Shown here piece by piece: positions 1 through 5,925 of a DNA stretch of 6,140 nucleotides (its first letter is position 1; every line of letters starts with the position of its first letter). Source of the stretch: Gammaproteobacteria bacterium (GTDB lineage Bacteria > Pseudomonadota > Gammaproteobacteria > Chromatiales > Chromatiaceae). The position numbers and the translations under genes were made by a program. The stretch covers positions 1 through 6,140 of the forward strand of contig JAUXDV010000125.1 in the NCBI GenBank assembly GCA_030620735.1. The letters run 5' to 3'. The notes below the pieces were generated by a model. It was not told the DNA's origin. It saw only the letters and a program-made list of their open reading frames with translations, and ran no database searches.

Positions 1-371
1 ATCTCGGTACTGGCGGACTGCTCTTCGAATGAAGGAGGATCACGATGGATTGGCATCAGCTTCTCGGCTTCGACCGGCCCCGCTTCATCAACAGGGTTGC
101 CCAGCACATCCATGATGCGCCCAAGCGTTTTCTGCCCAACAGGAACCATGATCGGCGCGCCGGTGCCAATGACATCAACTCCGCGCTTGAGGCCGTCAGT
201 TGATCCCATGGCGATAGTGCGTACGACGCCATCACCCAACTGCTGCTGCACTTCGAGTAGCAGTCCTTCGGATTCTATGTTGAGAGCCTCATAGATATGA
301 GGCAGTGCGTCGCGCGGGAACTCTACGTCCACCACAGCGCCGATGATTTCGACCACTTTACCCGAACTCAT
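1..371 (-). CDS. atpD: F1 ATP synthase subunit beta, N-terminal part (runs off the window)
   Basis: Catalytic beta subunit of F1, which makes ATP at the alpha/beta interfaces. Only the first 123 codons plus two bases are present, and the gene continues beyond position 1. The visible protein begins MSSGKVVEIIGAVVDVEF and has the typical N-terminal beta-barrel domain (about residues 1-80, including EVQQQLGDGVVRTIAMGSTDG), then the conserved VPVGQKTLGRIMDVLGNPVD stretch at about 77-95 that opens the nucleotide-binding domain. The Walker A loop, normally near residue 150, is outside the window, so catalytic residues cannot be checked. The start is ATG at 369-371, preceded by an AAGAGGAA ribosome-binding site (378-385) with 6 nt spacing. 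The gene is separated from atpG by 191 nt, far more than the other F1 gene gaps here, and that gap holds a palindromic element. Identity is certain; completeness is unknown. Confidence 0.97.
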   Translation of the reverse strand, partial: MSSGKVVEIIGAVVDVEFPRDALPHIYEALNIESEGLLLEVQQQLGDGVVRTIAMGSTDGLKRGVDVIGTGAPIMVPVGQKTLGRIMDVLGNPVDEAGPVEAEKLMPIHRDPPSFEEQSASTE

Positions 372-436
372 TGCTGGTTCCTCTTGATATTCAATTTTCT
401 GTTCATCAATTTAGACCGTGTATTATTTGTGGCTGT

Positions 437-515
437 GTAGGATGTGCTGAGGGACGAAGCGCATCGATCGTGAATTCACTCGACAGATGCGCTTCGCAAG
501 CTCAGCACATCCTAC
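437..515. repeat. Palindromic repeat element, copy 1 (atpG-atpD gap)
   Basis: A near-perfect 79-nt inverted repeat. The outer arms GTAGGATGTGCTGAG (437-451) and CTCAGCACATCCTAC (501-515) are perfectly complementary over 15 bp. Inner arms CGAAGCGCATC (455-465) and GATGCGCTTCG (486-496) pair over 11 bp. A small asymmetric internal loop (GGA against CAAG) separates them, and a 20-nt apical loop (466-485) contains the self-complementary GTGAATTCAC. A related copy lies at 5926-6053. The shared motif GCACGGGGTTAT also follows each palindrome, here at 533-544, so the mobile or repeated unit probably extends to about 544. It resembles short non-coding palindromic repeats (MITE or REP-like) known from many proteobacterial genomes. 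No transposase is encoded. Transcribed from the minus strand it would form a long hairpin between the atpG and atpD coding regions, but no U-tract follows, so an intrinsic terminator is not indicated. Confidence 0.9.
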
Positions 516-534
516 GTACTGACCGCGATCACGC

Positions 535-552
535 ACGGGGTTATAGTCCCGT
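535..552. repeat. Small hairpin just downstream of atpG
   Basis: ACGGG (535-539) and CCCGT (548-552) can pair over 5 bp around an 8-nt loop, 11 nt past the atpG stop codon on the minus strand. It overlaps the GCACGGGGTTAT motif shared with the second repeat copy. No U-tract follows, so it does not look like a terminator. It may be chance or part of the repeat element. Confidence 0.35.
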
Positions 553-562
553 ATTTTGTTCG

Positions 563-1423
563 TCAGACTGCAGCAGCGCCGCTGACGATCTCGGAAATTT
601 CCTGTGTGATAGCCGCCTGACGCGCCTTGTTATAGATCAACTGCAATTCGTCTATCAGGTCTCCGGCGTTGTCTGTCGCGGCTTTCATCGCGACCATGCG
701 CGCCGATTGCTCGCAAGCTGCATTTTCAATCACCGAATGATAGACCAGGGATTCCACATAACGGCTCAACAAACTATCGAGTACATCCTTGGCATCCGGT
801 TCATAGATATAATCCCAGTGATGCTTTAACTCTTCATCCCCGGCGCGGGCAATCGGCACCAGTTGCTCGATTGTCGGCTCCTGCGTCATGGAGTTGACAA
901 AGGTGTTATACGCCACGTCGATGCGATCCAGCCCGCCGTCATCAAAGGCGTCCAGCATCACCTTGACCGTACCAATCAGGTCTTCCAGTTTTGCTTCATC
1001 GCCAAGATGGATCGCCTGTCCCAGAATGTCTCCACCAAAACGCGCAAAAAACGCCTGCGCCTTTGAGCCAATGGTACAAAACGATACTTCAACGCCTTTG
1101 TCATGCTGCTCCCTGACCTCGGCAATCAGCTTGCGAAACAGGTTGCTGTTGAGTCCGCCGCAAAGCCCGCGATCCGACGAGATGATAATATAACCGATGC
1201 TTTTTATGTCGCGATCGATGGTGTAGTGGTGCCTGTATTCCGGGTGCGCCTGGGAGAGATGCGAAATCACCTGGCGCATCTTGTCAGCATAGGGCCGTGC
1301 ACGCCCCATGCGATCCTGCGCCTTGCGCATCTTGGAGGCGGCGACCATCTCCATCGCGCTGGTAATCTTGCGCGTGCTGGTGATCGATGCAATCTGTGTG
1401 CGTATCTCTTTTCCGACAGCCAT
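563..1423 (-). CDS. atpG: F1 ATP synthase subunit gamma
   Basis: Central rotor shaft of F1, linking the c-ring to the catalytic alpha3beta3 head. The 286 residues match the usual length of this family in gammaproteobacteria. The N-terminal helix (about 1-55) carries the signature GKEIRTQIASITSTRKITSA and the MEMVAASKMRKAQ stretch. SSDRGLCGGLN at 82-92 is the conserved core of the central Rossmann-like domain. The C-terminal helix (about 246-286) has MKAATDNAG, the conserved IYNKARQAAITQEISEIV and the terminal GAAAV. The ATG at 1421-1423 is preceded by GGAG (1431-1434) at 7 nt spacing and lies 19 nt after the atpA stop, as expected for one transcript. The stop is TGA. No frameshift or missing key segment is seen. 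What follows it is unusual: a 191-nt gap before atpD containing a palindromic element. Confidence 0.98.
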   Translation of the reverse strand: MAVGKEIRTQIASITSTRKITSAMEMVAASKMRKAQDRMGRARPYADKMRQVISHLSQAHPEYRHHYTIDRDIKSIGYIIISSDRGLCGGLNSNLFRKLIAEVREQHDKGVEVSFCTIGSKAQAFFARFGGDILGQAIHLGDEAKLEDLIGTVKVMLDAFDDGGLDRIDVAYNTFVNSMTQEPTIEQLVPIARAGDEELKHHWDYIYEPDAKDVLDSLLSRYVESLVYHSVIENAACEQSARMVAMKAATDNAGDLIDELQLIYNKARQAAITQEISEIVSGAAAV

Positions 1424-1442
1424 GCTCTATCTCCGCCACCCT

Positions 1443-2984
1443 CTACCAGGTGTGGTTTTCCTTGAATGCCTTCAGCGCATCATGCAGCGCGTTTTCGATC
1501 TCGTCATTGTAATCCGCTTCGCTGTTGATTTTATCCATGAGCTCTTTTTGATCCGCTTTGAGGTGGCCGATCAGCGCTTGTTCAAAATCCACCACCTTGT
1601 CGCTATCGACATCATCCAGGTAGCCCTCATTTGCAGCAAACAGTGATGCCGCCATCTCTGCGACGGACATCGGCTGATACTGTCCCTGCTTCATCAACTC
1701 AGTGACGCGTTTGCCACGCTCCAGCTGCTTTCTGGTGGCGTCATCGAGGTCGGAAGCAAACTGGGAAAATGCAGCCAGCTCACGGTACTGCGCCAGCGCC
1801 AGGCGAATTCCACCGCCAAGCTTTTTGATGATTTTTGTCTGTGCGGCGCCGCCAACCCGGGATACCGACAGGCCGGCATTGATGGCGGGACGGATACCGG
1901 CGTTAAACAGATCGGTCTCGAGGAAGATCTGACCATCGGTGATGGAGATAACATTGGTCGGCACGAATGCCGAGACATCTCCCGCCTGGGTTTCAATGAT
2001 CGGCAATGCCGTCAGGGAGCCTGTCTTGCCGGTCACTTTACCATTGGTATGCTTTTCCACGAAGGCTTCATTGACCCGTGCAGCACGTTCCAGAAGGCGT
2101 GAGTGCAGATAGAAGACGTCACCCGGATAGGCTTCGCGTCCCGGCGGCCGACGCAGCAGCAGGGAGACCTGGCGATAAGCCCACGCCTGCTTGGTCAGGT
2201 CGTCATAGATGATCAGCGCATCTTCACCACGATCACGAAAATACTCTCCCAGCGAACATCCTGCATAGGGCGCCAGGAACTGCATCGCCGGCGAGTCACC
2301 TGCTGATGCAGCAACGATAATGGTGTTTTCCAGGGCGCCATGCTCATCCAGCTTGCGCATCACCTGGGCAATCGAGGATGCTTTTTGGCCAATTGCCACG
2401 TAGATACACTTTACGCCGGTATCCTTCTGGTTGATGATCGCATCGACCGCGAGCGCGGTTTTTCCTGTCTGACGGTCGCCGATGATCAACTCACGCTGAC
2501 CACGTCCGACCGGCACCATCGCATCGATCGCCTTGATACCCGTCTGCACCGGCTGGTCAACAGATTTACGTTCGATGACGCCCGGCGCCACTTTTTCCAG
2601 TGGCGACGTCTCGCTGGTGTTGATATCGCCTTTGCCGTCGATGGGATTTCCCAGTGTATCGATGACGCGCCCCAGCATGGCGTCGCCCACTGGAATTTCA
2701 AGCACACGTCCGGTGCATTTGACCGAGTCACCTTCGCTGAGATGCTTGTATTCACCCAGTGCCACGGCGCCAACAGAGTCACGCTCGAGGTTCAGCGCCA
2801 GCCCGTAGGTATTGCCGGGAAATTCCAGCATTTCATAAGACATAACATCGGCAAGCCCGTGAATGCGGACAATACCGTCGGCAACACCAACAATGGTGCC
2901 TTCGTTGCGGGCTTCGACAGAGGTATCAAAATTCTCGATACGCTGTTTAATGAGTTCACTGATTTCTGATGGGTTGAGTTGCAT
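1443..2984 (-). CDS. atpA: F1 ATP synthase subunit alpha
   Basis: Non-catalytic nucleotide-binding subunit that alternates with beta in the F1 head and contributes the arginine finger. Its 513 residues equal the E. coli length and align without gaps by eye. Order: N-terminal region starting MQLNPSEISELIKQRI and a beta-barrel (about 1-95), the nucleotide-binding domain with Walker A GDRQTGKT at 169-176 (Lys175), the Walker B strand ALIIYDDL near 256-263 (Asp261), Ser347 and the arginine finger Arg376 in SVSRVGGAAQ, then the helical C-terminal domain containing FSQFASDLDDATRKQL. The ATG at 2982-2984 has only a modest ribosome-binding site (GAGAAG, about 4 nt away), partly covered by the end of atpH, from which it is separated by 12 nt. 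Translational coupling to atpH is therefore plausible. The stop is TAG. The gene appears fully functional. Confidence 0.99.
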   Translation of the reverse strand: MQLNPSEISELIKQRIENFDTSVEARNEGTIVGVADGIVRIHGLADVMSYEMLEFPGNTYGLALNLERDSVGAVALGEYKHLSEGDSVKCTGRVLEIPVGDAMLGRVIDTLGNPIDGKGDINTSETSPLEKVAPGVIERKSVDQPVQTGIKAIDAMVPVGRGQRELIIGDRQTGKTALAVDAIINQKDTGVKCIYVAIGQKASSIAQVMRKLDEHGALENTIIVAASAGDSPAMQFLAPYAGCSLGEYFRDRGEDALIIYDDLTKQAWAYRQVSLLLRRPPGREAYPGDVFYLHSRLLERAARVNEAFVEKHTNGKVTGKTGSLTALPIIETQAGDVSAFVPTNVISITDGQIFLETDLFNAGIRPAINAGLSVSRVGGAAQTKIIKKLGGGIRLALAQYRELAAFSQFASDLDDATRKQLERGKRVTELMKQGQYQPMSVAEMAASLFAANEGYLDDVDSDKVVDFEQALIGHLKADQKELMDKINSEADYNDEIENALHDALKAFKENHTW

Positions 2985-2996
2985 GTGGCTTCTCGT

Positions 2997-3536
2997 TTAA
3001 TGTTCCAATTCGTTTGCAAGCTTGTTCAACTGGCCCTGCACGGAACCGTCAATGACCAGGTCCCCTGCGTGGATCAAAACGCCGCCGATCAATGCCGGCT
3101 CCTCACTGCTTGTGATCCTGATATCTCGCCCAAGCTTGTTCTTTAATACTGCTGCAATCGACTGCTGCTGCGCCTCATCAAGCGGAAATGCAGATGCGAC
3201 ATCGACATCGAGCACTCCCTTCTCCCGATTTTTCAGTGACTCATAGCGCCGTGCAATCTCGGAGACAACCTCCAAACGCTCGTTCTCCGCCAGCAACCGC
3301 ACCAGGTTTTGCTCTTCACTCGTCAGCTTGCCGCCGCCAATGTCGATGATCAACTCCGCTATTTGCGATTTGACCAGACCGGGCTCACTGACCAATCGCT
3401 GCATGGTGCTGTCCTGCATCAACGATGCGACATAATCGAGCATCTCCGACCACTGATCCAGCGCGCCATCCTCTTTGGCGAGGGCAAACACTGCTTCAGC
3501 ATAGGGTCGGGCGATGGTTGTTGCTTCCTGGGCCAT
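2997..3536 (-). CDS. atpH: F1 ATP synthase subunit delta (OSCP homologue)
   Basis: Peripheral-stalk protein that sits on top of F1 and holds it to subunit b, resisting rotor torque. It has 179 residues, close to the usual 177-180. The N-terminal helical domain (about 1-105) starts with TTIARPYAEAVFALA (6-20) and contains NLVRLLAENERL (77-88), both family-typical. The C-terminal part carries the family signature PALIGGVLIHAGDLVIDGS (147-165) and ends NKLANELEH. The ATG at 3534-3536 lies 8 nt after the atpF TAG stop. The only Shine-Dalgarno-like sequence is a weak AGG overlapping that stop codon, so re-initiation by ribosomes finishing atpF is likely. This is an inference from the spacing. No irregularities are seen. 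Confidence 0.97.
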   Translation of the reverse strand: MAQEATTIARPYAEAVFALAKEDGALDQWSEMLDYVASLMQDSTMQRLVSEPGLVKSQIAELIIDIGGGKLTSEEQNLVRLLAENERLEVVSEIARRYESLKNREKGVLDVDVASAFPLDEAQQQSIAAVLKNKLGRDIRITSSEEPALIGGVLIHAGDLVIDGSVQGQLNKLANELEH

Positions 3537-3544
3537 GATTGAAC

Positions 3545-4015
3545 CTACAACTGCTTCGCAAGCGCATCGATGATTTCACTGTGCGCATCGGCATCGACCT
3601 CACGGCGAAGGATTTTCTCTGCGCCGGCAACCGCAAGTTTTGCAACCTGCCCGCGCAACTCTTCCCGTGCCCGATTGCTCTCCTGTTCAATCTCGGATCT
3701 TGCCGTCGTCAAAATATGTTCGCCTTCTGTGCGTGCATTCTGCTTCGCTTCATCGACGATTTCCGCAGCACGCTTCTGCGCCAGATTGATAATCTCCGCC
3801 GCCTGCTTCTTTCCTTTGCGAATTCTTTTAGCGGCGCGATTTTTCGCCCGCTGCTGGTCATGAAGGCCCCGCTCTCCGGCCGCCAGACCTTCGGCGATTT
3901 TTACCTTGCGCTCTTCCAGAGCCGCGATGATTGGCGTCCACACATACTTCTTCGTAAACCATACGAAGACGATAAATGCCAGCAACTGTCCAATCAGGGT
4001 CAGATTGATATTCAT
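3545..4015 (-). CDS. atpF: Fo ATP synthase subunit b
   Basis: Peripheral-stalk subunit, present as a dimer, anchored in the inner membrane and reaching up to delta on F1. Its 156 residues equal the E. coli length. A single N-terminal membrane helix (about 5-21, LTLIGQLLAFIVFVWF) follows MNINL. The membrane-proximal segment KKYVWTPIIAALEERK contains Arg36 at the position of the functionally important E. coli Arg36. The rest is a long, highly charged, Ala-rich helix (about 35-125) forming the coiled coil. VAKLAVAGAEKIL (124-136) is the conserved C-terminal delta-binding region. The ATG at 4013-4015 has a GGGGAA ribosome-binding site (4021-4026). The gene starts 53 nt after atpE. One single-type b gene is seen, with no b-prime paralogue, as in most heterotrophic and chemotrophic gammaproteobacteria. 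Confidence 0.98.
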   Translation of the reverse strand: MNINLTLIGQLLAFIVFVWFTKKYVWTPIIAALEERKVKIAEGLAAGERGLHDQQRAKNRAAKRIRKGKKQAAEIINLAQKRAAEIVDEAKQNARTEGEHILTTARSEIEQESNRAREELRGQVAKLAVAGAEKILRREVDADAHSEIIDALAKQL

Positions 4016-4068
4016 ACTGTTTCCCCGTTATTCCTGGGATTTAAGATGACGTCTCAGGGAAAATTCTA

Positions 4069-4299
4069 TTACGCAACGGCAAATAGAACATACATTGCCA
4101 GACCAACAGCGATCATCGGCACAGCATCGACAAGACCCATAACGATAAAGAACTGGGTGCGCAGCATCGGGATCAACTCAGGCTGGCGGGCAGCACCCTC
4201 GAGAAAACGTGCGCCAAGGATACCGATGCCAACGGCAGCGCCAAGAGCACCCAGACCCATCATCAATGCGCCTGCAATATAAATTAGTCCAGATTCCAT
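4069..4299 (-). CDS. atpE: Fo ATP synthase subunit c (proteolipid ring)
   Basis: Subunit of the membrane rotor ring. Each copy carries one ion across the inner membrane per turn. The 76-residue protein is a two-helix hairpin. Helix 1 (about 5-33) carries the glycine-rich packing motif in LGALGAAVGIGILGARF. The polar loop is ARQPEL with Arg38, Gln39 and Pro40, which contacts the gamma/epsilon foot. Helix 2 (about 48-74) has the ion-binding Asp58 in GLVDAVPM, equivalent to E. coli Asp61. The absence of the Gln/Glu signature of sodium-binding c subunits argues for proton coupling. The ATG at 4297-4299 is preceded by GGAG (4306-4309) at 6 nt spacing and, further up, by a U-rich stretch that may enhance translation. 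That would fit the need for many c copies per complex. The stop is TAA. Confidence 0.99.
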   Translation of the reverse strand: MESGLIYIAGALMMGLGALGAAVGIGILGARFLEGAARQPELIPMLRTQFFIVMGLVDAVPMIAVGLAMYVLFAVA

Positions 4300-4305
4300 A
4301 TTTAT

Positions 4306-4342
4306 CTCCAGTCAGGAAGTAAAAAATAACAAATTAAAAAAA
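4306..4342 (-). promoter_or_regulatory. U-rich leader and ribosome-binding site of atpE (candidate translational enhancer)
   Basis: On the transcript, a U-rich stretch (4321-4342, with runs of seven and six U) lies upstream of ACTGGAGA and the atpE start. In E. coli the atpE initiation region also has a U-rich tract and an almost identical ACUGGAGA ribosome-binding segment, and is known for unusually efficient translation that meets the high demand for subunit c. The resemblance is visible here, but the function is inferred. Confidence 0.55.
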
Positions 4343-4350
4343 CCAGCCGT

Positions 4351-4384
4351 CAATCCCCTTCAATCCCCCCTTTATAAAGGGGGA
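4351..4384. repeat. G/C-rich palindrome in the atpB-atpE gap
   Basis: CCCCCTTTATAAAGGGGG (4366-4383) is a perfect 18-nt palindrome, preceded on the plus strand by two tandem CAATCCCC units (4351-4358 and 4361-4368). It starts 16 nt downstream of the atpB stop in the direction of transcription. The CCCCCTTTATAAAGGGGG core with flanking AATCCCC units resembles a dispersed repeat common in proteobacterial genomes. A second copy is not present in this window. The first T-run on the transcript comes over 20 nt after the stem, too far for a typical terminator. Confidence 0.7.
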
Positions 4385-4399
4385 GGGTCTATGCTGCAA

Positions 4400-5260
4400 T
4401 CAATGTTCGTTGTGCGCCATATCCATATAGACAATAGTCAGGGTCATAAAGATGAACGCCTGCAGAGTAATGATCAGAATATGAAAAACCGCCCATACAA
4501 ACTGCAGCCCGCCGGCAAACAGTCCCATGCCGATACCGGCGCTGTACATGATCGCAATCAGAATAAAGATCATCTCTCCCGCGTACATATTGCCGAACAG
4601 CCGCAGCGACAGCGAGATCGGTTTGGCGATCAGTGAAACGAATTCGAGCAGGAAGTTGATCGGAATGAACAACAGCTTCAGCAAGGGGTTTTTCGACTCA
4701 AAAGGCTGCAGCGTCAGCTCGCCCATAAAGCCGCCGATACCCTTGATCTTGAGCGAGTAGTAGAGTGTCAGAATGAAGACGCCGATCGCCATGCCGAATG
4801 TCGCATTCGGATCAGTCGTCGCCACCACCTTCATATAGGGGATTCCCATCATCTTGGCCAACTCGGGGATGACATCCACCGGCACCAGATCCATCAGGTT
4901 CATGAGAAAGATCCACACGAATATGGTCAGCGCAAGCGGCGCCACCAGATCATTCTTTCCCGAGAAAGAGCCGCGCACACTGTCGTTGACAAAGTCGACC
5001 AGCCACTCGACAAAGTTCTGCATTCCGGAGGGAACGCCTGCGGTTGCGTTTTTGGCGGCGCGGGAGAACAGAACCACAAACAGGGTTCCGAGAAACAGGG
5101 ACCAGAACATGGTATCGACATGGATCGCCATGAAACCCATCTCCTTGATCTCATCGGCAGAGTGCGCCATTCCCCAGTGCCCGTCAGCATGACGGCCAAA
5201 GGTGAGGTTGGTCAGGTGGTGCCTGATATATTCGCTTGAAGTGATCGTCTCTGCTGACAT
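4400..5260 (-). CDS. atpB: Fo ATP synthase subunit a
   Basis: Static membrane subunit that forms the two proton half-channels against the c-ring. It has 286 residues, slightly longer than E. coli (271), with a polar N-terminal extension (about 1-45: EYIRHHLTNLTFGRH then WGMAHSADEIKEMGF), which is typical of non-enteric gammaproteobacteria. Hydrophobic segments are visible at about 50-66, 106-128, 154-171, 194-213 and 228-278 (a hairpin). The essential Arg220 is in SLSLRLFGNMYAGEM (E. coli Arg210), with Asn224 and Glu229. The last helix holds His260 and Gln267 in FHILIITLQAFIFM, matching E. coli His245 and Gln252. The ATG at 5258-5260 has only a purine-rich AGAGAAAGAG directly before it. The stop is TGA. 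The gap to atpI is 76 nt and that to atpE is 100 nt. All recognised proton-path residues are present. Confidence 0.98.
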   Translation of the reverse strand: MSAETITSSEYIRHHLTNLTFGRHADGHWGMAHSADEIKEMGFMAIHVDTMFWSLFLGTLFVVLFSRAAKNATAGVPSGMQNFVEWLVDFVNDSVRGSFSGKNDLVAPLALTIFVWIFLMNLMDLVPVDVIPELAKMMGIPYMKVVATTDPNATFGMAIGVFILTLYYSLKIKGIGGFMGELTLQPFESKNPLLKLLFIPINFLLEFVSLIAKPISLSLRLFGNMYAGEMIFILIAIMYSAGIGMGLFAGGLQFVWAVFHILIITLQAFIFMTLTIVYMDMAHNEH

Positions 5261-5336
5261 CTCTTTCTCTTAAATATCAAGGGATGCCCTGATCGAATTG
5301 CTACATGCTTCAATCAGCGCATTCCTGCAAGTCTTT

Positions 5337-5708
5337 CTATTTTTTATTCACTATCAACATCAGGCTGCCTGTGGAGAGATGAATCAACAGGTAGGCGCCC
5401 AGCATGGCGACGATACTAAGTGGTTTCAACCACAGAATCATCACCACAAAAAAAACTATCGTCAATACCAGCCGTGCAAGCTCCGCCAAATAAAAACGCC
5501 CCATCAAAGCCGCCGTCTCAGAAGCTTTGTAGCGCCGGAATACCAGCAGTGCAGCCGCGCCATTTGCAGCAGTTGCCGCAACCCCTCCGGCGAGCGTGGA
5601 AATCGCAAATATCCGACCGGGCAACAACATCACCATAGCCAGCAACAGCGACAACCCCAACTGCATCAAAACAAGCCGCCAAACAGTGTTCGGAGAAAAA
5701 CTTTGCAC
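5337..5708 (-). CDS. atpI: ATP synthase accessory protein I (AtpI)
   Basis: Small inner-membrane protein encoded first in many atp operons. The family is implicated in c-ring assembly or stability and, in some species, magnesium transport, and it is not part of the finished enzyme. The 123 residues form four predicted membrane helices (about 11-30, 33-57, 76-95, 97-119). The family-typical stretch FYLAELARLVLT (72-83) lies at the start of helix 3, and the end is basic (NKK). The start chosen is GTG at 5706-5708. An in-frame TAA at 5721-5723 leaves no other upstream start, and this choice includes the conserved VWRLVL segment. No Shine-Dalgarno sequence precedes it. An alternative is ATG at 5664-5666 (Met15), which would cut into the first helix. 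Sequence conservation is low in this family, but position, length and topology make the assignment firm. Confidence 0.93.
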   Translation of the reverse strand: MQSFSPNTVWRLVLMQLGLSLLLAMVMLLPGRIFAISTLAGGVAATAANGAAALLVFRRYKASETAALMGRFYLAELARLVLTIVFFVVMILWLKPLSIVAMLGAYLLIHLSTGSLMLIVNKK

Positions 5709-5741
5709 CCGGGAGCATTGTTACAGACTGAAAACAGGAAG

Positions 5742-5770
5742 AGTATAAGGGAGCGCTATAATCAGGTCAA
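5742..5770 (-). promoter_or_regulatory. Strong sigma70-type promoter candidate for the atp operon
   Basis: On the minus strand TTGACC (-35, 5765-5770) is followed after exactly 17 nt by TATACT (-10, 5742-5747). Each hexamer matches the consensus at five of six positions. Transcription would start near 5735 and give a short leader of about 27 nt before the atpI GTG. Position, spacing and strand fit the main operon promoter. This is sequence-based inference only. Confidence 0.75.
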
Positions 5771-5783
5771 CCAAAGGCTCAAC

Positions 5784-5811
5784 AAAATACGTTCCTCTTG
5801 CGGGATGTCAA
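5784..5811 (-). promoter_or_regulatory. Possible second, upstream sigma70-type promoter
   Basis: A perfect TTGACA -35 hexamer (5806-5811) is followed after 16 nt by TATTTT (5784-5789), a four-of-six match to the -10 consensus. It lies about 40 nt upstream of the better candidate and points the same way, so the two could act as tandem promoters. The suboptimal spacing and -10 make it less certain. Confidence 0.4.
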
Positions 5812-5858
5812 TGCGGTGCGAGGTGCTTCTTCGCTTACTGACGCCCTTCTACAGCCTT

Positions 5859-5920
5859 GTCATTGCGAGGAGTGGAACGACGTGGCAATCTGGCTTGGAG
5901 ATTGCCACGCATTGTTCGAG
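5859..5920. repeat. GTCATTGCGAGG-type palindromic repeat, right arm degraded
   Basis: The left end GTCATTGCGAGGAG and the core inverted repeat CGTGGCAATC (5881-5890) / GATTGCCACG (5900-5909), a perfect 10-bp stem around a 9-nt loop, resemble a dispersed repeat of many proteobacterial genomes in which a full copy ends in the complement of its left end (CGCAATGAC). Here the right arm beyond 5909 no longer matches the left. It is followed within about 16 nt by the second palindromic element, so it looks decayed or truncated. It lies in the parB-atpI spacer and encodes nothing convincing. Confidence 0.65.
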
Positions 5921-5925
5921 ACGGC

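Noticed and set aside
437..515. Palindrome as a rho-independent terminator between atpG and atpD
   Set aside because: Neither strand has a U-tract directly after the stem, and termination here would cut off the essential beta subunit.
371..829. A 152-codon open frame on the plus strand covering the atpG-atpD gap and the end of atpG
   Set aside because: It runs through the palindromic repeat and antisense to atpG, and the product has no recognisable motif.
3539..4282. A 247-codon open frame on the plus strand opposite atpF and atpE
   Set aside because: It is antisense to two clearly recognised, full-length genes, and the translation shows no family resemblance. It is a by-product of coding bias on the other strand.
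4069..4299. Possible sodium-coupled c-ring
   Set aside because: The ion-site residue is Asp58 in a GLVDAVPM context, and the Gln and Glu signature of sodium-binding c subunits is absent, so proton coupling is the better reading.
5261..5336. CTGAT/ATCAG pairing in the atpI-atpB gap
   Set aside because: The stem is only about 5 bp, with a bulge before further pairing, and there is no matching copy elsewhere in the window. It is within chance expectation.
5518..5718. An ATG-started frame on the minus strand beginning 10 nt before the atpI GTG
   Set aside because: It is out of frame with the conserved membrane-protein sequence of AtpI. The GTG frame gives the four-helix family pattern without any frameshift.
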